From Amphibalanus amphitrite (taxonomy: Eukaryota > Arthropoda > Thecostraca > Balanomorpha > Balanidae): a stretch of 64,000 bases of DNA. Where the stretch lies: positions 310,001 through 374,000 of the forward strand of contig NW_024881598.1 in NCBI RefSeq assembly GCF_019059575.1, written 5' to 3'. Below are positions 1 to 11,435 of this stretch, piece by piece (the first letter of the stretch is position 1; each line of letters opens with the position of its first letter). The position numbers and the translations under genes are program-made. The notes beneath the pieces are model-generated. The model was not told where the DNA came from. It searched no databases and worked only from the letters and a program-made list of their open reading frames with translations.

Positions 1-774
1 ACACACACACATTCGATAGCTTATGAGAATAACATGCCTTGTGTGCTTAATGCAGGAAAATATTTTTTCACTTTTTTAGAAACAGCAAAAGAGTTGTCAA
101 CAAGCCATGTCAACTATCTAAACAATTTTTATGGAAACTGCTCTAGCTAGCTTAAAGTTCCACAACGTTTCCGGAGCACCGTACCCAAACTCAGTTCATG
201 TTACAAGAAAAAACAGTAATGTGCCTCCTAATTTTAAATGAAATATAGGTATGAGTAATTTGATTTGGAAAGCAACAAATTTCCGCACATCATTTTAGCA
301 AAATTACTATTTTCTTCAGCCATCAGGTTACACAAAACTATAGTAAACTTTATGGTCTAGTTTACACAAAACCAAAGCCCCGATTTTAACAAATGTAGAT
401 TAAATTTAAACAATTTTAAAAAATGTATCGTGGAGAAAATGAAAAGTGTAGATTTGTAAAGCCGGGATATTTCACGGATTAGGCACTTAAAGAAATATCT
501 TCACCTTTCTTTGAGCCACCAGCCTTCACCCAAGTTTTACACGAATGTAGTGAAGCAGACAATGTGGCAACTCAAAATTGTGATGGTTTGAGATAATTAT
601 GACGGTAAAAGAAAAAGCAACACAAGGTTCCTTACCCTCGTTTTTTTCACATGGGTTCAGATGAGGCTTCAACTGTTGCCGACCTGAGGAGCTATAGGGA
701 CTTGAGCTTTCCAAAACTCAATTTCTAAGGGCACTGAGCAGTGTTTGGCTTTCACACGAATGCGATAGTAAGTT
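1..774. other. AT-rich stretch, no gene seen
   Basis: The window opens on a short AC dinucleotide run (1-12). The rest is AT-rich with no open frame that looks coding and no terminal repeat I can pair. I see nothing assignable here. Confidence 0.5.
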
Positions 775-945
775 ATATGAAGTTGACAAAGCAAGCAAAG
801 CAAAGCATGATGCCCCGCGCGTCCGCCCGCGACCACGCCCCGCGTCCGACTCCCGACCGCCGCGTGACCCGAGGCGCCCGGCGGTCACGTGACCTACCGG
901 CCGGGACTGCAAACGGCCTTCACCACCATTCTTGTATGACGTCAT
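775..945. other. GC-rich island with CACGTG and CRE palindromes
   Basis: An abrupt CpG-rich block sits in AT-rich surroundings. It contains a perfect 12-bp palindrome GGTCACGTGACC (883-894, E-box core CACGTG) and the palindrome TGACGTCA (937-944, CRE-like). Short open frames through it are by-products of GC content. It could be a promoter or a fragment of a GC-rich repeat; no TATA box or splice site was recognised next to it. Confidence 0.3.
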
Positions 946-1632
946 ATCCTACTGAGGTGCTGATTGGTCGGAATTAGATACCTGAAGGTAATTATCTGCC
1001 GTAGTTATTTTTGTTTCATTGTTTTGCGTGTTTTCTTATATGAAATGTAATTAAAAAATTTGCCATATTTTAATCACCATTAAAACATAACTGAATAGGT
1101 ATGAAAGAGAACTCGATATATACTTTCCTTGTTTTTAAGAATTCCGGAATTAGATACCCGAGGGAGCAAAGAGGGAGCAAGTTGCCACGCTGATTTGATA
1201 CCTCATAGTCGAAAGGTGGGCTACTAGAACCGAAAATTGCTGTGTTTGTAAATACCTAAATAAGTGATTTGAGGGCAAAGAATGCCCGGATTTAAACTTC
1301 TAAAATTATTTTGAACATAAAATATTTCAGTTTGAGGGATGTTAAGGCCTCAAAGAGTAGGTACTTTTTAGGTATCAAATAAGTTCCTCTGCGAAAGTTC
1401 CGTCGTGAAAACGGCTATTGCATACCAGTCGATCCGTATCGTCAAGCTTCAAACATTCACGGTGTTTTATGGCTCTATCTACATAGAACGGTGGTCGGCA
1501 GGTCGCACGAGTGGTGCCCACTTTATAGGCGCTGGACGGGGCCATTACCCCCACTTGTCATACCCCATTGCTTACACAGCAAGGGTCGCTGATAATCGGC
1601 CATATCCTTTGACGCCTCTATTTTTCTGCATA
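946..1632. other. intergenic, no gene seen
   Basis: No supported gene. A stretch near 1405-1420 (CGTCGTGAAAACGGCTAT) matches the terminal repeat of the small element near 14.1-14.4 kb, so this part probably holds a decayed MITE end. Confidence 0.35.
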
Positions 1633-1634
1633 TA

Positions 1635-2604
1635 CAGGGTGTCCGGAAAGTCCTGGCGCTTCTTTTGGACGCCGTCTAAAGCGCGCTGTGATTATTGGAC
1701 ATTCAGCCAATCACCAGACATGACCCCTCGTTGACCGCTCAGCTAGGGGTCGTGTAAATATGACCCTGGAATCGTGCTCAGTGATGGGTAAATGGGTAAA
1801 GATGCGCCTTATCGCTGAATGCCTGCGCGCGGCGGCCGGGTGCGCCTTGAACGAGGCGCGAGTTGCAGCGCAATGCGGCGTTTTTCGATGAATGGTTTAG
1901 CAGGTAAAGGTTTATTCCGACTCGGGAATTCCTTAGAAAATATCCTCAGGCTGGTACGACCGCGGTATGTCAAAACTGCCGAGAACGGAGCAGCATTTCA
2001 GCGTGGCAATCGAAGAAAGTGCGGGGGTCTGATGAACAAAAATGTCCCATCATCTTCGTCAATGTCGAATAAATGAATAACAGGCTGGTCCACGAGGGGT
2101 TCCTGGACAGCCACATCAACCCGAGGGTCAAGACGCCTTGCCCTAAGGGCCACTTCGCATTTCAACAGCACAGAGCGCCCTCCAACAACGCCACTGCCGT
2201 TCAAGCTAAACTGACAGAGGAGCTTGCCGGGCCAGATCACCGTGGCGAAATGAGATCAGGCCGCCTTATTCTCCTAACCTGACCCGCTCGACTAAGGCGT
2301 GCTACGCGTTTTGTAGAACAGGATCTAGGCCATTCATCACCCCAACCTGGAGTCGCTGAAGAATCACATCATGACAGCATGGGAGAGCCTGGAAATGCCC
2401 CACATCGTCAAAACCCACAGGCGCTTCCTCCCCTACGTCGAGGCCGTCGTCGGCGCCGACGATAGTTTCATTGAATGAGCAGTTAGCAGAAGGATGTGGC
2501 TTGGTGTCCCTGGTCATTGTTTTAATCCATTGATGAGTATCTATGAACCAATGGCATTTGTTTTAGAAAATGTTGAAAAGCGCCAGAACTTTCCGGACAC
2601 CCTG
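1635..2604 (+). mobile_element. dead mariner-like transposon
   Basis: Inverted termini CAGGGTGTCCGGAAAGT at 1635 and its complement ending at 2604 agree over about 26 bp with one mismatch. They are flanked by TA on both sides (1633-1634 and 2605-2606), the mariner target duplication. The 970-bp interior carries broken transposase pieces on the + strand. One, near 2150-2200, reads FAFQQHRAP and corresponds to the family motif around the second catalytic Asp (usually QQDxAP), with His at 2169-2171 in place of Asp. Another, near 2347-2470, matches the C-terminal ESLKNHIMTAWESL region and ends in a stop after ...DDSFIE. Several frameshifts and stops separate them. The element cannot make an active transposase, although its termini are well kept. 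Confidence 0.85.
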
Positions 2605-2850
2605 TAAATAAAATGCAACACAATCAACTCTCTTTTTTATGGAGAGGGAGAGCGGGTGGAGTAAGGATAAGCTCATACATTTTTTATTTATTAGTTACTC
2701 GCGTAATGAACAGCGTATTGCAACGATACGTTCATCCCCCCCCCCCCCCAAGTAATGAATGTTATACCTACCTACTCAAACATTTTCGTGACCCCAGTGA
2801 CATTTTCATTGAGTTTTTGAAATGTGAATGACCCTCACTCGGTAACTTTC

Positions 2851-2917
2851 TCTCCGGCTCGACCGGCGGACAAAAAGCAAGCGAAGACAATGCTCTACCA
2901 ACTGAGCTACGGAACAG
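2851..2917 (-). pseudogene. tRNA-like sequence (SINE head or tRNA pseudogene)
   Basis: On the minus strand, the complement of 2892-2909 reads TAGCTCAGTTGGTAGAGC, a textbook tRNA D-arm and A-box. About 35 nt further, GGTCGAGCC resembles a B-box lacking one T. The acceptor stem does not pair, so this is not a functional tRNA. It is a pseudogene or the 5' head of a tRNA-derived SINE. The anticodon cannot be assigned. Confidence 0.5.
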
Positions 2918-2959
2918 GCAAATGCTCACCATAGATACACCGACTGAACGATCCCTTTA

Positions 2960-3886
2960 TAACTTCAGCGATTGATAAGACAAACAGTGTGTAACTGTAT
3001 ATATATAAAATGTAAGTCTCGAAATTGCGATATCTTTGACCAAAGGTAAGGACAATTTTGCGACCCTTCCATTAGGTATAAGGCAATGGGAGAAAATCAG
3101 GGCATGTGCCTCTTTTTATAGGTAGACAAATGTCAAAGTAACGAATTCAAACATCAGAAAACAATAAAAATGACACACCTAATCGGAAAATTGCCACCCA
3201 CGACCCCTCGTTATGTCCTTGAGGTCATGTCAGGTCATGGAAGGCCTCCAGCAGTTTTTTTTTTCTCAATAACTTCTGATAGAGACATGCGACATGCCTG
3301 AGCGATGAAAACACCTTAGATGATTTCAGTTTGACGAAACAAATGGATTGATATGCAACATGACCTTTACCAGTCAGGTCATGACCTGGACCTGAGCTCT
3401 AATTTCCCTAATGACATTTGAATGTCAAAATATAGTTCATTCGACGCATCTCGACGAGAGGAGCACAGTACTGAAAAAACAATGTCATATTTTTCGTGAG
3501 TTTGCCTCCAGCAGACTCACAAAAAAACTGCCTCCAGCAGTTTTTTTCAATAACTTCTGATAGAGACATGCGACATGCCTGAGCGATGAAAACACCTTAG
3601 ATGATTTTAGTTTGACGAAACAAATCGATTAATATGCTACATGACCTTTACCAGTCAGGTCATGACCTGGACCTGAGCTCTAATTTCCCAAATGACATTT
3701 GAATGTCAAAATATAGTTCATTCGACGCATCTCGACGAGAGGAGCACAGTACTGAAAAAACAATGTCATAATTTTCGTGAGTCAATAATTGCTACAGTAA
3801 ATAGGTTCTTCATTAAAACAGTTCAGTAGAGGGGCGGAGGGGGGGCCATTGTCCACTCCAACCCTCCCCGGCCCGGCACGGGTTAA
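2960..3886. mobile_element. fragment of TTAA-type MITE with internal duplication
   Basis: The right end closes with a C-rich run, CGGCACGGG and TTAA (3883-3886), like other TTAA-type MITEs in this window. The left end was not found. The interior shares the family's AGGTCA/TGACCT-rich blocks. It holds a roughly 286-bp tandem duplication (about 3245-3530 and 3531-3786). Confidence 0.55.
3245..3786. repeat. ~286-bp tandem duplication
   Basis: The block beginning CCTCCAGCAGTTTTTTT recurs at 3531 and runs through nearly identical sequence to about 3786. It includes the segments GATAGAGACATGCGACATGC and CATCTCGACGAGAGGAGCAC. Only a few substitutions separate the copies, so the duplication is fairly recent. 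Confidence 0.8.
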
Positions 3887-3920
3887 ATCAAGTTGTGCTC
3901 TGGAGGTTAAGCCGTTGATG

Positions 3921-5115
3921 TTAACCCGCGCCCGGCTGGGGGTCCTGGATTTCCACGCCCTGCTGGGGGGGGTGTTTGAACACCCCCCCTTCTAACTCGG
4001 CTCCTGGGCCACGTAGCGATACGCGGAAGGCGGCGTTCGAAAGAGCGTCAAAAATAATGACGAAATCACTTCGGTCAATTTTTTGGTCAGGTCAAAGGTC
4101 AGGTCACCAGAGGTCATTGAAGGCAAAATTTCGCCGATTTCCAGGTCGAATGTCGACAATTTCCAAGAAGCCAACGCATAACTCGGGAACCAATAGAGCT
4201 ACAGCGCCGCGGAAAAGCGCATTCGATAGCCCTATTACCGCCCTTTCTGAGTAATTCTCTCAGATTTGACCTAACGTCAACGGTTTTGCCTGCAGGGGGC
4301 AAAAACTGCAAAAATAGCCGATTTTTTCGGAAACAGTTTTTCTGCAATAACTTTTGACCCAAGCCTTGTACGAGCTTACTTTTACCGGCATCGTGTTCCT
4401 CTCGTCAAGACGCATCGAATGAACTATAACTTGACCTTGAAAGGTCAACTTGAAAATTTGACCTCAGGTCAAGGTCATGACCTGACCGGAAAGGGTCATG
4501 TTGCATATCAGTCGATCCGTATTGTCGAGCTGAACACATCTAAGGCGTTTTCATCGCTCTAGCATGCCTCTATCAAAAGTTATTTGCGAAAAACTGTTAG
4601 ATACCATTCGTGACCTAAGATGACCTCAGGGCATAAACAGGGGTCACGGACACCATTTCCATGTTCAGTGTGTCTAAACTACTTGTAATTCAGTGTTTGG
4701 GAGTGTTTATAATGTCTTTCGTCCAAAAGCGGCGCATTTCAATTTTTTCCCATTGACTTATAATGGGGAGGTCGCAAAATTGACCTGACCTTAGGTCATC
4801 GATATCAAAATTCTGAGATATGCATTTTGTACATGCTATTGCTCTTAGCAATCGCTGAAAGTTTCAAAGCGATCGGTCACTCGGTGTAGCTATGACAGAC
4901 ATTGAAACGTTTTATGAGGTGAGGTCACTTCAAGTGACCTGGTGACCTGACCTTGAATGACCTTGGTCTGAAATTTTCACAACATGTGTAGAATTGATGT
5001 ATGATAAGGTGTACCAAAAATGGCGGCGCGGAGCGCCGCCGTTTTTGAGATATTCGCGAAAAACCACAAGGGGGGTGTTCAAACACCCCCCCCCCCCCAG
5101 CAGGGCGCGGGTTAA
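3921..5115. mobile_element. TTAA-type MITE A (piggyBac-like termini)
   Basis: Starts TTAACCCGCGCCC and ends GGGCGCGGGTTAA, so CCC termini are flanked by TTAA duplications, the piggyBac pattern. Next to each end is a G-tract, palindromic core and C-tract; the core is TGTTTGAACA on the left and its complement on the right. The left end carries an extra copy of its GC-rich terminus. No coding capacity. The sequence at about 11422-11450 resembles the same host sequence without the insert, supporting TTAA as the target. Confidence 0.85.
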
Positions 5116-5446
5116 GTCAAGTCTGAGAACTTTATAGGAACGTTGAAGAGCTATCGAATGCGTTTTTTTTTCGCGGTGCTGTAGTTCTGTTCTTCTCCGA
5201 GTTTTGCGCCAGTTTGTCAATACTCAAAAGATGTTGAAACAGACAACATTTCACCCACATTTCACCTTTGATGATCTCTGGTCACCTGATATTTGACTTG
5301 ACCTAACCAAAGTACGGTTAACCAACTAACCCAAGTAGTTTTTGACACTCTGCCGAATACCGCTTACCGCGTGTCGCTCGTGGCCCAGTAGCCAAGTTAT
5401 AGGGGTCGGGAGGGGGTTCAAACAACCTCAGCCCGGCGCCGGCTAA
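5116..5446. mobile_element. fragment of an older TTAA-type MITE
   Basis: The sequence next to element A carries family motifs and ends near 5446 with a G-tract, a GGTT...AACC core and a decayed terminus GGCGCCGGCTAA. It is probably the far part of the older element into which A inserted. Confidence 0.45.
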
Positions 5447-5454
5447 GGGAAAGC

Positions 5455-6061
5455 ACTATCATTTTGGGGGCGCTGCAGATATGCTAAGGGACGACAGCAT
5501 CATTTTGAGGCGCGCCGCCAACTTTTTTTTAGGGCACTTAAACCACTTTGAGGGGCACCACCGACACTGTGAGGAGCGCAATTATCTCTTTGAGCGTTGA
5601 CGGGTGGCACCATTACATTGAAGGGCGCCATGTGAGCAGTGATGTGGGGCAAAATGACAATGAGGAGCGCCTCCGATACTTAAAGAAGAGACGCCAACAT
5701 TACTCGGGGGGGGGGGGGCAACATCACTTTTATTTTGAGGAATTATAGTTCAATTATCGCATTATGACGAGAGAAATACTATATCCCAGAAAAAATACGC
5801 CATGTGAGCAGTGATGTGGGGCAAAATGACAATGAGGAGCGCCTCCGATACTTAAAGAAGAGACGCCAACATTACTCGGGGGGGGGGGGGCAACATCACT
5901 TTTATTTTGAGGAATTATAGTTCAATTATCGCATTATGACGAGAGAAATACTATATCCCAGAAAAAATAAACGTTATACCGCTGAGCTTAGGTTGAATCT
6001 GAAATCATTAGGTACTTAGAAAGAGTTATAAAAGAACCGTCGAACGTGTCTTTTTTGGTCA
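5455..6061. repeat. degenerate short repeats plus perfect 172-bp duplication
   Basis: 5455-5640 holds loose repeats around GGGCGCC and CATTTTGAGG. Bases 5626-5797 and 5798-5969 are a tandem duplication with period 172 and no difference that I could find, including a 13-nt G run in each copy. No gene is supported. Confidence 0.8.
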
Positions 6062-7110
6062 TTAACCCTCGCCCTGGCAGGGCATTATTTTTCATAACAC
6101 GGCTTGGCAGGGGGGGGGGTCGATGCGACTCCCCTCGCGATTGGCTCCTATGGCACCTAGAAGCACCAAATTTGGTAGGTAGGTGGGCCCTCCGAAGTTC
6201 TCGCCCCTGTGCAAATTTGGTTGTTCTAGGACTCTAGGTCAATATTTAGGGGGTTTTGAGGGTATAAATGTAAAAATTTCGCTAAAAACAGGTCAAAAGT
6301 TTTTCACTTATAACTTTTAATCTAATTAAGATAGAGTGAAAAGAAAAGCACCGGTGAACTCAGCACGTCAAGGCGCGTCGAATGATATGCTTGTTTGCTT
6401 GCATAAGTGTACTTAAAGTTTTTCTTAATTTCTAAGTAAACTTTAATTAATTAATTAAGTTCAAGTTAACCAAATTGCATCATATTGCATATCATTCGAT
6501 TCGGCAGATCACCAGGAACACAATGACACCATTTTCTAAGCTCTAGCGCTATTAAGTGCCAAAGTTATTGGCAAAAACGTCATTTGACCTCAGTTGACCT
6601 CATTTGACCTGACCCATGGATAAGCACACCAAACAAAGAAGCACCAAGTGACCTGCTGTTAAGAACTGTGGTTTCAAAGCACAACAGTGATAGAACGAAG
6701 CGGATATCTCCAGGATTTTCCGAATTTAGTATTTTCCCATGGGCTTAACATTACGACGTGATGACCTCTAACTGACATCAGGTCAGTGACATCAAAAAAC
6801 CCGAACTATGTATATGTTATACAACTCGGTGAACTTAGCACATCCTGAAAGTTTGAAGGAAATCAGTTCAAAACTGTGAGTTGGACAGGTGCAAAAAGAA
6901 AAATGAAATTTGATCATGACCTTGTACCGGTTTTTCTGACCTGGTGACCTGACCCAAGGTCACCCGGACCTGAAATTTTCAGGTCATATGTAAAAAGGTT
7001 GCTCCATAGGCTGTGCCAAATTTAACGGCGCTACGCGCCGCCGTTTTTACGCTATCTTCGAAAAACCTTAGGGGGATCGCATCGACCCCCCCTGCTAGAG
7101 CGAGGGTTAA
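6062..7110. mobile_element. TTAA-type MITE B
   Basis: TTAACCCTCGCCC start and GAGCGAGGGTTAA end, flanked by TTAA. Subterminal G-tract/C-tract hairpins have the core TCGATGCGA. The interior includes a GGCGCTACGCGCCGCC palindrome near the right end and AGGTCA-type motifs. A close relative lies inverted at 51566-52596. Confidence 0.85.
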
Positions 7111-7389
7111 ATATCAGTAGGTATGCCGCCCCCTCAGATGCCAAGTGCCGCCCCTATGAGTGCAAAATGCCGCCCCTAATTGTGATTGCCGACCCAGTGA
7201 AAATCCCTTATAATACGCCCTGGGTACGACCGACAACCCGTCGGGGCGAATTTCGCACTGGGTACTCAAAATTTGAAGAATTTAAGACGTTTCCATGAGT
7301 TTTGAAGGTATGGATAAGTTCTAAAAATCCGGTTCTCCTTATCTGGGCCATTAACTCCATACGGTCCAGGAAAGCTGGCACACTACCTT
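7111..7389. other. spacer with short GCCGCCCC repeats
   Basis: Sequence right of MITE B contains several GCCGCCCCT motifs resembling the reverse of the degenerate repeat left of B, so B probably inserted into that repeat. No gene is recognised. Confidence 0.35.
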
Positions 7390-7527
7390 TAAAGTTCAAC
7401 GAACAGCGAGCTGCCGCAGCCCGAGCAGCCGGCCGCACCTGACGCCGATCAGCCGCTGTCGCCGACGCTGAGAACCCAGTATGGACGCGAGGTGCGACGT
7501 CCGGTTCGTTACGGATTTGATAAGTGA
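7390..7527 (+). pseudogene. C-terminal end of a Ty3/gypsy pol
   Basis: A frame reads through a Pro/Ala-rich stretch into a basic tail ending ...RRPVRYGFDK and stops at TGA 7525-7527. This resembles the last residues of many gypsy Pol polyproteins, just before the 3' untranslated region. The frame is interrupted by a stop upstream of about 7390 and no integrase core is visible, so only the tail remains. Its position immediately before a polypurine tract and LTR supports the call. Confidence 0.5.
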
Positions 7528-7682
7528 GACGTGTAGAGGACTATTGTTCAGTGAGACGTGTTGAGGACTATCGTTAGTGAGACGTACAGAGGACTATCGT
7601 TCAGTGAGACGTGTTGAGGACTATCGTTAGTGAGACGTGTTGAGGACTATCGTTCAGTGAGACGTGTTGAGGACTATCGTTT
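7524..7682. repeat. 26-27-bp tandem repeat after pol
   Basis: Six units of GTGAGACGTGTTGAGGACTA plus a CGTTCA or CGTTA tail, alternating roughly 27 and 26 bp. The pol stop codon lies in the first unit, so the array grew within the retrotransposon 3' untranslated region. Confidence 0.85.
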
Positions 7683-7692
7683 CTGTCCTGTT

Positions 7693-7921
7693 AAGGGGAG
7701 GAGAATGTGGTGCCGCAATGTCACCTGAGGTCGGATCACAGGACCAGTGCTGCCGCCTGGTGGTGACACGACCCGGGTACGACCGGCTCGCGGAGTGGGA
7801 GTCCCCCGCTGACGCTTGACCCGCGCGGAGCTGCGCTTACGTTATTATTTTGTGTTGTTATTCGTTCGTTAAGGTTAAATATAGGTACTACGAGACAGTA
7901 CATAATTCTGGCGACGAGGAT
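7693..7921 (+). mobile_element. gypsy polypurine tract, LTR and primer-binding site
   Basis: AAGGGGAGGAGAA (7693-7705) is a polypurine tract directly abutting an LTR-like segment that starts TGTGG at 7706 and ends near 7902 in CA. Six bases on is TGGCGACGAGGA (7909-7920), a typical tRNA primer-binding site beginning TGG. The order PPT, LTR, PBS means this LTR is both the 3' LTR of an upstream copy and the 5' LTR of a downstream one. Confidence 0.6.
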
Positions 7922-7966
7922 CAGTGATCAGTGAACAGTGAGAGAAGATCTGGCACCAGCAGCAAA

Positions 7967-9003
7967 ATGGAAGGGATTCGTTCACCGGGACCATTTCTGG
8001 CCACGGCAGCGACTGCAAGCATCCCTTGGTCGGCATGGTATGCAGACTTCGAACTGTACGCGACAGCCATCGGCTGGTCGCAGTGGGATCCAGCTCGGCA
8101 GCAAGCGCTCCTGTTACACTGCCTGGGGCAGGAGGGTCGGCGTCGCTACCGGGTGGCGGCCGAGGCGGCCACTGCGGCACAACATCGGGTCACAGCGTGC
8201 CCTCCGGCGACAGCAGAGGTCAGCGGGACGAGCTGACCGGGAGCTAGCGGGACGGAGACAGTACCGCAGGTGAAGCATGAGTCACTAGGTAATGTGATGT
8301 CAGATTGTCTCTCGCTATTCCAGTAACTGTTTGAAAAGTCTAGAGATGTCATGTCTGAGAGGATAAAGTTCCGTAGATGTCGTCAGAAGCCGGGTGAAAC
8401 AGTCACTGTATTTTTGACGAATCTGAGGGAACAGAGCAGATATTGTGCTTTCGGAGCTTTAGAAGATGAAATGATCGGTGATCAGTTTGTTGAAGGATGT
8501 GTCTGGTCGCCTGCGTGATCGCTTGTGTGTGGAGGACCAGCTGACGCTACAGCGCCTTGAGTCCATAGCTCTGGCGGAGGACCGGGCCGTGGACAGACAG
8601 CGTCTGTTCGGAGAGGGAGGTGGAGCCAGTCGGCGTGACCACCCCGCCTCACCCGCCTCAGCGCCGGTCGAGGTGGCTCTAGCATCTCGGAAGACGTCAT
8701 CGGCGCCGGTGGGTCAGCACCCAAAAGGCAAGTCATGCTATGTACATATGTGGGCGACTGGGACACGTACAGTAGGTCTACTAAAAAAGTCCCCCGCTCC
8801 AGAGGCGGCCGGCCGGCCGAACCCCCGGATTCCAGCCCCGACTCTATTGCGCAGGCCGCGGCAGCGACACGGGTCAGGTCGCGGCGCACGGCGAGTAGGT
8901 CAGTTGGCGGCGTTCGGCCGTGGGGTGAGGGCGCCGCGTGTGGGGCGCAGAGATGCCGCAGTGCAGAGGAGGGGAAGATAGTGACTGCACGATGCCGGAA
9001 ATG
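7967..9003 (+). pseudogene. broken Ty3/gypsy gag
   Basis: The ATG at 7967 follows the primer site by 46 bp. It opens a frame with the gypsy Gag pattern: Pro-Phe near the start, W-x2-W-x3-F-x2-Y, then a run like LLLHCLGQEG before the stop at 8236. Later segments match Gag in other frames: a KPGETV region near 8385 and a DEMIGDQFVEG region near 8465, then the frame continuing from 8478. A zinc-knuckle-like C-Y-V...C-G-R-L-G-H near 8734-8772 is split by an extra 4 bp. Several frameshifts and stops make it non-functional. No protease, RT or integrase follows. I give no rebuilt protein. Confidence 0.65.
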
Positions 9004-9357
9004 ATGCCTTGTGATCCTAAATTAAACACCTGCATTGCATACCCTCCCTTGCCCCATTCCTATTTTATCATAATCCTTCAATAATCCGTAATGACCATTC
9101 AACCCAAGCAAGCAAACAAAACAACCAACCCGTTTAGCGGCGGCATCATCTCGGATAAAAAAAGCGACAGTGATGATTAGAATAGACTTAGCGCGAGGGC
9201 AAATCGAGGGATATATATGTATCACATACCGAGTATTTTATTCCCATCTAGTGAATTAAGATTGGGGATCTTGTCCAACAAGTCAGCGGCCGTTCTAGAC
9301 ACAGATAAATGCTTTGTTTTCGGTCGCATCATTATCTGCAATAATTGGGAGCGAGGT
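9004..9357. other. no gene seen
   Basis: Follows the gag remnant. No coding signature, paired termini or tandem repeat recognised. Confidence 0.4.
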
Positions 9358-10193
9358 TTAACCCTCGCCGGCCGAGAAGAAGGGGTGGATGCCGCCACCA
9401 TGTATTTTTTGCGGTAGCTCAAAGTGCACATTGATGATAGAAGGCTGACATTTCATATGCCTTACATTTGATTCAAGCCGGATCATTTGAGATCAACCAC
9501 GTTTTCAGGTCAGGTCAGGTCAGGTGCACTTAGTGTCATATACCTAAGCATAATGGGAAATATGGAAACTGTTAATTTGGTGTCGGAAATGATCTGAAAC
9601 TATACCTCAAGCACATTAAATCGTGACTTCCTACATTCTTGGCAAGGTCTAATGCTTCACTTTTGCATTGTTCACCTTGCGTGACGTCATGTATGACGTC
9701 ACTAGGATCATAGGAGTGCTTCGTCTATAACTCCCGATCAAAATGAGCTAGCCAGTCGGGACAACCATCAATGGACTTTGCAAGACTTGCCGAATCAAAT
9801 GTTATGCAGCATGTCCTCCTTTCAACAGCTTCGTGACCTGTGTTGCCCTAAAATGACATTGACCTGAGGTAAACATCCTAAATTGCTTCACCTAAACAAG
9901 AAAGCATATAAATCGACGCGTCTGAGAACAGAAAACACGAATGTATCGAAATGACGATAATGCTACCATTTTTGCGAAGTTTTTTTTTTAACCAAAAACC
10001 GATCCAATGCCTTGGGGCCCTTGACCTACCCTAAGAGGTCACTGATATTTTAAAATGGGGTACCAGTCGCTGCGTCACGTAACGACGCAAGCTCTCGTTT
10101 TTTTCCGCGAGGCTCTAGCAGAACGCTCAATTATAGGAGCTAAACTTTGGGTTGGGGAATCGCTCCCTTTTCACTCACTATTTGGCCGGGATA
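9358..10193. mobile_element. decayed TTAA-type MITE I
   Basis: Left end TTAACCCTCGCCGGCC at 9358 with a GGTGG/CCACC subterminal hairpin. The right end is eroded around GGCCGGGATAG near 10185-10193. The stretch CGAGGCTCTAG near 10111 matches the right part of the element ending at 23998. Around 9510 it has four overlapping AGGTC pentamers. Confidence 0.5.
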
Positions 10194-11435
10194 GTGTTTG
10201 CAGTTATTGTTAAAATCTAGCATTTTAAGATTTCAAATGACCCATTTTTTCCCGCCCAAGTCTTTCAATTCAAGATCATAACACCAGGTCACGTCAAGTG
10301 ACCTTACCTCAAGGAAAGTTCCTGTGCTCATCATATCTAAACACACCGACTAACCGATCGCTTTAGAACTTTCTGCGATTTCAATGGGCAACAGTATATG
10401 TATTTGAAACGTTTGATTTGCAAGTTTGACATTGTTGACAGAAAGGCCGGGTCAATTTTGAGATCGCTCAAGTCAATGGGAGAAAATTGAAGTGCACTTT
10501 TTTGGACGGAACGCATAATAAACACTCTGAAAACATGTAGTGCTTGATGAGATAAAATACTGAATGAGAAAATTGTTTGTTTTGTTGGGAGCCATCTTTT
10601 CCGGTCTGAAAAGGCCCTTGCAGAGCTATGACATAACTATGCTCTGGTTTAATTGTGCGAGCCAGCGACAGTTATCTGCGGAAGCGAGACTGTTCCCGTG
10701 GGACGATTGCCCTGTCGGGACGGTCCAACGGTCCCCCGAAGAGGAGTATGTGTCCTGGAATGGATTCGACATCAACTACAGGTTGGCTGGTGCCTGGTGG
10801 GGTGACCACTGACCTCCACTCCAGAGAGGGAAGCATGAAGACTTATAGGGGCGATGCGGATTGGTTTTTCCTGAGGACAGCGAGGACGGAAAGAATCTAG
10901 CACCCCTGACCCTTCCTTATACTGAATGTATCTCAGGCTGTTAAATCTCCTATGCGTTTTTTTTTTCTCGACATCGTCAAGGTGTCATTAATAAAAATAT
11001 GAAATCCGGGAGGATAAATTAAATATAGAAATTGTGGCCAACAGAACATAATCAGTTGCGTTCAACATACTCGTAAGCATGATCACACACCCAGCTTACA
11101 TATGAGCCATGTAATAATTATTTTTGATAGACATTTAAGTTATGAAATCATCTGAAGTGTTTGTATAGTTCCACGACACGGATCTAATATCCTGCTATGC
11201 ATCATGACCATTTCTTGTCAGGTCATGTCTTTGAACATAGGCCAATTTTTTCAAATGACCTTTAAAGATCAACTTCGGATTCATTCGAAGCGTTTTGATA
11301 AGAGGAACACGAGGCTGGTAAAATTAATTTCATGCAAGTTTTAAGCTTAAAACTTTGAAGTGTTTGTGGAAAAGCAATTAGTTTTCTCATAATACCGATG
11401 GTGGCAGTTGTTATTTACATGCTAAGCCGTTGACC
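10194..11435. mobile_element. old TTAA-family internal fragments
   Basis: Blocks near 10320-10520 and 11160-11350 match the interior of MITE A and its flanks (for example CACACCGACTAACCGATCGC and TTTTTTGGACGGAACGC). Between them, 10564-10930 is a segment with an 82-codon open frame (10564-10812) that I do not recognise and do not call a gene. Confidence 0.4.

Noticed and set aside
7524..7682. CRISPR-like array
   Set aside because: Units abut with no unique spacers, in a eukaryotic retrotransposon 3' region.
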